A stretch of DNA of 64,000 nt from Homalodisca vitripennis (lineage: Eukaryota > Arthropoda > Insecta > Hemiptera > Cicadellidae). The translations under genes and the position numbers were made by a program. Shown here piece after piece: positions 60,000 through 64,000 of the stretch. The stretch lies in the NCBI RefSeq assembly GCF_021130785.1, contig NC_060215.1:65662501-65726500 (forward strand), written 5' to 3'. Position 1 is the stretch's first letter. Every line of letters begins with the position of its first letter. The notes beneath the pieces are model-generated. The model searched no databases, was not told the DNA's origin, and worked only from the letters and a program-made list of their open reading frames with translations.

Positions 60000-61005
60000 A
60001 CAAAATGTAGAAGTTGTCAAAAGATCCCTGTGTTGCATGTAGTATGCGTACCTGCAAACAAATCTTGGCTAAATCCGGCAATTCTGTGTTGAGGCACTTG
60101 ATGAGTGCCTGACTTAGGAATATAAGGAGAACATTCAGGGCTGTAAAAAAAGAAGAAACTGTCATACTTCGATAAGACAAGGCAGACAGATAGGAAGAAG
60201 TAAGAGAGGGACAACGAAGTGGAGAGGAATGAGAGAGGCAGGGCATAGTTCGAGGATAAGGAAGAGGAGAGGGAAGCGATGGAGGGTGGGATAAGAGAGA
60301 GAGGGGGAAAGAGGGAATAGAGAAGAAGATTTCGAAAGACAATAAATGAATTAATATCAATAGAAGAAGACATACCATCCACAGATAATGCAGAAGTAAG
60401 TAGACCCCTAAATTGAATACGCCACCATAACTATACTAAGGGTGGATGGGGTGAATCAGATGACAGTATTCCATAAAGTATTTAGTGAGGAGGAAGGGAA
60501 AGAGTATGGTAAGGAGCTGGGGAAAAGACGGAGGAAGGATTATGGAGCAAGCGCAAAGGTGGTGATACAAGGTTTTGAAATTTGAAGAATATATCAGTAA
60601 TAAATGAAATGGAAAACTGCTTTTGATGTGATAGATGTAGAGACAAATGGATAACTAAGTGGTGAGTAAGACCAATTTAGGGAAGATGCCAAAGCCGAAG
60701 GGTAGCTTAAGATTTGAAATTGTTTACTTATAGATATAAAATGGTATGTTGTAGGGAGGGTTGCATTAGAGAAGAGAGATGATTACTTTGGTAAAGGAAG
60801 TTGAAGGGAGAAGTAATAGATAAGGAATGAAAGGGAGAACCAGAAATCTTCGGAAAAGTGATTTAGAACGAGAGGAATAGGAAGACCAATTACGAATGAG
60901 ACAAAAAAAGAACCAAATACGATGTTTCGCATAAGTTTTTTCTTTTCATAAACAAAGTTTCTTATTATTACAAGTTGGCCTTTACTGAGAAGCAAGTTAG
61001 GCTAA
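60000..61005 (+). mobile_element. Purine-rich sequence, probable 5' part of a second non-LTR element
   Basis: Strongly G+A-rich on the plus strand, as is the sequence after 63160, and unlike the AT-rich DNA before 59950. A piece near 60600-60720 reads like decayed coding (KTAFDVI, then LRFEI in shifting frames). I infer that it belongs to the same element as the zinc-knuckle ORF1 at 63220-64000, interrupted by the CR1-like insertion. The frames are too broken to be sure. Confidence 0.35.
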
Positions 61006-61067
61006 AGTAAGTTACAGGTCTGACCAGGATAACATTAGATCAAACTCTTCTAAACCTAAGAGAAAGG

Positions 61068-62303
61068 ATGTTACTGTTGTACTCTGTTTCTAAGCATCTC
61101 GATTTTCATCATCCGTTAAAAGTGCAATACAGAAAATTGAAAAAAGAATTCAGGGACAGCATTAGGTCTGCAAAGTCGGAATTGGTTTTAAAAAAATTAT
61201 CAAACTCCAACAACATTCAAAAGACTGCATGGCAAATTATCAATGATTTAAATCCGAGTAAAAAGAGAAAAAATTTTAAACCATTTTCATTTTTGACACC
61301 GGAAGGAGTTGTAGAGCAAGACCCTCGTGTTGTGTCTGAGGGTTTCAATGAATTTTTTAGCCGGGTCGGAACACGACTGAACTCGTTACAACCCTCATCA
61401 TCAGTAGAGTGCTATAGGTCATCTGAGCATGTAGGTCCTTCTTTGTACTTGACGCCAACAGATGAATTTGAAGTTTTGAAAGTAATCAAATCACTACGCA
61501 CGAGTAACTCCTCAGGAAAAGATGGGATATCATCAAAAATTCTAAAGTCCTGTGCCGAACTTTTGGCTGTGCCTCTAGCTCATTTAACAAATGCATCCTT
61601 CCAAACTGGAGTTTTTCCTCAACCTCTCAAAACAGCAATTGTGAAGCCTTTGTTTAAAAATGGAAATCATCAGGACCCAGAAAACTACAGGCCAATATCT
61701 ATACTCTCCACATTTTCTAAGGTCTTGGAAAGGCTCTTTCTTATCCGTCTTGAATCTTTCCTTGAATTGAACAAGGTGGTCTGTCACCAACAATTTGGGT
61801 TTAGAAAGGGTGTTTCTACTACAGATGCAATATTTAATTTTGTATCAGAGATTGTTTCTTCGCTTGATGATCACAGGTACACCTTTGCTCTGTTTTTGGA
61901 CCAAAGTAAGGCGTTCGATGTAGTACCTCACAATTTGTTACTTGAAAAAGTCCGACAGGTCGGTATTAGAGGCAAGGCTTATGATTGGGTTTCATCTTTT
62001 GTGCTCAACCGAAAACAAGTGGTGGCTGTTCCATATATTGACAGTTCGGATTGCCTGGGCACATACGAGTCGAAGGAGTTGTCTACTTTGACAGGTGTGC
62101 CACAGGGTTCCGTTCTCGGACCTATACTTTTTCTCTTATTTGTGAATGATATCCCTACAGCTGTAAATATGGGTAACTTATGTCTTTTTGCTGATGACAC
62201 ATCCTTCAGCATTTCCAATGGAAACAGAGAGCGACTAGAAACTGATATATTTATTCAGAGTAGTTCTTTGTTGCAATGGCTGGAAAAAACCAACTTCATG
62301 TAA
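61068..62303 (+). CDS. Reverse transcriptase, main part (411 codons to the frameshift)
   Basis: RNA-dependent DNA polymerase that copies the element at the target nick. Visible boxes are SGKDGISSKILK (about residues 149-160), FPQPLKTAIVKPLFKNG (about 184-200), ENYRPISILSTFSKVLE (about 205-221), QFGFRKGVSTTDAIF (about 243-257), LFLDQSKAFDVV (catalytic Asp, about 277-288), GVPQGSVLGPILFLLF (about 343-358) and LCLFADDTSF (catalytic Asp pair, about 372-381). The frame is open with no stop across the palm and fingers. The ATG at 61068 is probably internal, because the frame stays open upstream to 61011 and the usual endonuclease is missing. The last eight residues before the stop are out of frame, since the A-run at 62284-62289 has lost a base. 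Confidence 0.9.
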   Translation: MLLLYSVSKHLDFHHPLKVQYRKLKKEFRDSIRSAKSELVLKKLSNSNNIQKTAWQIINDLNPSKKRKNFKPFSFLTPEGVVEQDPRVVSEGFNEFFSRVGTRLNSLQPSSSVECYRSSEHVGPSLYLTPTDEFEVLKVIKSLRTSNSSGKDGISSKILKSCAELLAVPLAHLTNASFQTGVFPQPLKTAIVKPLFKNGNHQDPENYRPISILSTFSKVLERLFLIRLESFLELNKVVCHQQFGFRKGVSTTDAIFNFVSEIVSSLDDHRYTFALFLDQSKAFDVVPHNLLLEKVRQVGIRGKAYDWVSSFVLNRKQVVAVPYIDSSDCLGTYESKELSTLTGVPQGSVLGPILFLLFVNDIPTAVNMGNLCLFADDTSFSISNGNRERLETDIFIQSSSLLQWLEKTNFM

Positions 62304-63019
62304 ATGTAAAGAAGACAAAACTTGTTGAATTCTATTTAAGATCGTCTCGAACAGATGCAAACTCTTCTGATATAGTCATTGGCGACTTTCGTCTTAGTCC
62401 TAGTCCCAGCGCTGATTTTCTGGGTCTGGTAATCGATTGTAATTTGTCCTTTCACAATCACATCGACAAAGTAATTAAAAAATTAAGCAGCAGTCTGTTC
62501 ATCTTACGAAGATTGGCTACTTTCTCTAGTAAAGATGTTTTGCTGACAGCTTACTATGGGTGCTTCTACACTTACATGAGTTATGGCTTGATCATATGGG
62601 GTCATGAATCCACTAAGACTAAAGCCTTGTTTACCCTCCAGAAGAAAGCCATAAGAGTGATATGTGGACTCAATCGTTCTCAGTCATGTAAAGGTTTTTT
62701 TAGACAAAATAAATTGTTGACGTTTCCTAGTCTATATATACTGGAATGTTTGACATTTGTCTTTAAAAACAAACACCTTTTTCCAGTACAACAGTCAAAT
62801 TATAATCTCCGCGGTACAAATTCCTTAACTCTTCCAAAACATTCAACAACATTCTTTGAAAAACAAACCCTTTACTCTTGCATAAAATTTTTCAATAACT
62901 TGCCATCTGGGTTCAAGGAGGCCAACACTTCAATATCATTTAGGAGGAAGATAAAGTGCTTGTTATCTGAAAAGGAATATTATAGTACTAATTGTTTTCT
63001 AATTGATAAGGACCTGTAG
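62276..63019 (+). CDS. RT thumb and C-terminal region after the frameshift
   Basis: The frame continues the same protein one base out of phase. The true join is at the A-run (62284-62289), so the ATG at 62276 is not a start. It contains KKTKLVEF, FLGLVIDCNLSFHNHID (the conserved FLG..ID..L....HI box), LLTAYYGCFYTYMSYGLIIW (family form YY..F.S.L.YGI..WG), LQKKAIRVICGL, and a final FRRKIKCLLSEKEYYS. These follow the palm in CR1/Jockey-type ORF2 proteins. No further lesion is visible, so a single missing base separates this copy from a continuous frame. Confidence 0.88.
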   Translation: MAGKNQLHVNVKKTKLVEFYLRSSRTDANSSDIVIGDFRLSPSPSADFLGLVIDCNLSFHNHIDKVIKKLSSSLFILRRLATFSSKDVLLTAYYGCFYTYMSYGLIIWGHESTKTKALFTLQKKAIRVICGLNRSQSCKGFFRQNKLLTFPSLYILECLTFVFKNKHLFPVQQSNYNLRGTNSLTLPKHSTTFFEKQTLYSCIKFFNNLPSGFKEANTSISFRRKIKCLLSEKEYYSTNCFLIDKDL

Positions 63020-63115
63020 TTATTTTAGAAACTAGGCTAGTTCATTTTCAATGTACACTGACGATTGTTATGCATGTAAATGTCTTCAACAATAAAAATA
63101 ATTTGATTTGATTTG

Positions 63116-63219
63116 ATTCGATCTTCGTCAGTAACAAAGGCGCGGACAGTGTTTAAACTGTAAACAATTAAAGTAGATTGTAAACTCGGGAACATAGAAG
63201 TTCAGGATTAGGAATATAA
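63116..63219. other. Junction between the CR1-like tail and the purine-rich element
   Basis: The sequence after GATTCGATC changes to CG-containing then purine-rich DNA. No duplicate of the left junction was found. Confidence 0.35.
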
Positions 63220-63840
63220 GTAAAGAAAGGGGAACGGAGTGATATTGAGAGTGAAATCTTGCGAGAAGATGAGGAGACTAATATATGGTAATAAAGAGCC
63301 GAAACAAATTGGACTTGAACTAAAATTACTAGAGCGCAAAACTTCATGATGAGAAGTTAACTACAGAACTGTATGGGGGTAAGATTTAGGATATAATGGA
63401 ATCGGGGTAAAGATGGGTTCAAGTTAAAAACACAGATTGTCTCGGGACCAGATAGGCAAGAAGAAGAAACATTAAAATTGTGGTACTGAAGTTCAGGCCA
63501 GGGGTAAGAAATGCGATAAGAAAACTTTATGTGGTATTAACAAGCTGCTGAAAATGCGTGGACTTTCTGCGATGTTTCAAGCACCAGCGTTACGACCAGG
63601 TTGTGCATGAGGATACAGGCATGTCCAAGGAGCTTGAAGTACCATGAACCAAAGGATTGTGTGGTGTCAAATGAGGGGTTTACTTGTATGAATTGTTACA
63701 AAGCGGGCCTTATTCATAACGCCATGACAAAGGTGTGCTTTGTATACACAAGGTTTGAGAGGAAATATCAAGAAAGTGTTGATTGGGGTACTTAAGATAG
63801 CATACAATAATATGGGGAAATATAAGGGGAAACGGTTATG
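63220..63840 (+). pseudogene. Zinc-knuckle ORF1 (gag-like) of a second non-LTR retrotransposon
   Basis: ORF1 proteins of this kind bind element RNA. Shifting forward frames give KFRPGVRNAIRKLYVVL (about 63487-63538), then FLRCFKHQRYDQVV (family form LRCFKCQRYGHVA, the first CCHC knuckle, with two key residues mutated: Cys to His and Gly-His to Asp-Gln). After that come KYHEPKDCVVSNEGFTCMNC and HNAMTKVCFVY, the second and third Cys clusters (63630-63750). A 64-codon open frame (63601-63795) covers the last two. The cysteine pattern and the HEPKDC and CPVY-like ends are typical of Jockey/I/R1-type ORF1. Frameshifts and altered knuckle residues mark it as dead. Confidence 0.65.
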
Positions 63841-64000
63841 ATTTTACAAGAGCTTGATTGTGACATTTTAATAGTGCAGGAATAGTACTCAAGGAAGACT
63901 TGTAGGAGTGTAGGACGCTGTAGTGTTTTCAGAGAGTAGCAGGGTATAACAAGCAGCGTTAGTAGTTTCAAGCGAAGATGGTTTTTTACGAGGAATGCTA
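63838..64000 (+). pseudogene. Start of the endonuclease ORF2 of the second element (runs off the window)
   Basis: MILQELDCDILIVQE at 63838-63882 matches the first conserved box of apurinic-type endonucleases of non-LTR elements (family form DILCLQET). It ends at TAG soon after. It lies directly downstream of ORF1, the normal order. The rest of the protein would be right of 64000. Confidence 0.5.

Larger units (their letters stand above)
61010..63115 (+). mobile_element. CR1/Jockey-superfamily retrotransposon, 5'-truncated, nearly intact RT
   Basis: The element starts somewhere between the stop at 61008-61010 and 61068. It contains a complete RT with C-terminal region split by one frameshift, then a short 3' untranslated region with AATAAAAATAA and a TTTGATTTGATTTGATTCGAT tail (ending about 63119). 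A pentamer-like TTTGA tail without poly-A fits the CR1 superfamily. The endonuclease is absent, as expected for a 5'-truncated copy. No target-site duplication could be fixed. Lack of decay in the RT suggests recent insertion. Confidence 0.9.

Noticed and set aside
59926..60382. Minus-strand frames of 121 and 150 codons
   Set aside because: Low-complexity Ser/Leu/Pro translations of the antisense strand of a purine-rich element.

Overview
The window is eukaryotic nuclear DNA, most likely from an arthropod and probably an insect. It is AT-rich throughout. No long intact host gene is visible. It is crowded with non-LTR retrotransposon remains, tRNA-derived SINE-like copies, piggyBac-like termini, minisatellites and a very long (GT)n tract. 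Short GC/CpG-rich islands with YY1-like GCCATCTT/AAGATGGC motifs break the AT-rich background. Nothing prokaryotic is present (no operons, no CRISPR array). Species cannot be named from the sequence.

Layout. 1-13500: mainly AT-rich non-coding DNA holding a degenerate reverse transcriptase (RT) on the minus strand (270-930), a worn interspersed repeat (3925-4470), a perfect-length tandem duplication of a 397-bp unit (9280-10073) with a third partial copy at 6726-6954, a 76-bp tandem repeat (10334-10566), a decayed coding-like stretch (8580-8990) and a candidate MITE (12585-13150). 14166-16896: a 5'-truncated RTE-like retrotransposon bounded by a 13-bp target-site duplication, with a GAT-repeat tail. 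18470-19350, 29150-29750, 37080-37460 and 44580-45180: GC/CpG islands, probably promoters or conserved regulatory DNA of genes whose bodies lie elsewhere or in small exons. 23200-24150: another RT relic. 27177-27690 and 39771-40632: piggyBac-like pieces.

30560-31264 is a 140-bp satellite whose unit is itself a dimer. 33504-34685 is a 42-bp minisatellite of about 28 units with higher-order structure, open on both strands. 35351-35816 holds a foldback element plus a second, partial copy. 36670-36850 and 51611-51800 are two copies of one tRNA-derived SINE family; a second SINE-like family lies on the minus strand at 53277-53440. 43105-43200 carries two adjacent perfect hairpins. 46322-46880 is a minus-strand RT C-terminal relic. 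50830-51365 on the minus strand is the best host-gene candidate: a frameshifted multi-membrane-span exon, possibly of an insect chemoreceptor. 59311-59337 and 29385-29438 are possible short first coding exons.

60000-64000 is a nested retrotransposon: a CR1/Jockey-superfamily element (61010-63115), almost intact except for one missing base in an A-run, sits in or next to a purine-rich second element whose zinc-knuckle ORF1 and endonuclease start run off the right end of the window. Most genes here are selfish elements. They share target-primed reverse transcription as a mechanism, and the SINEs presumably borrow such machinery.
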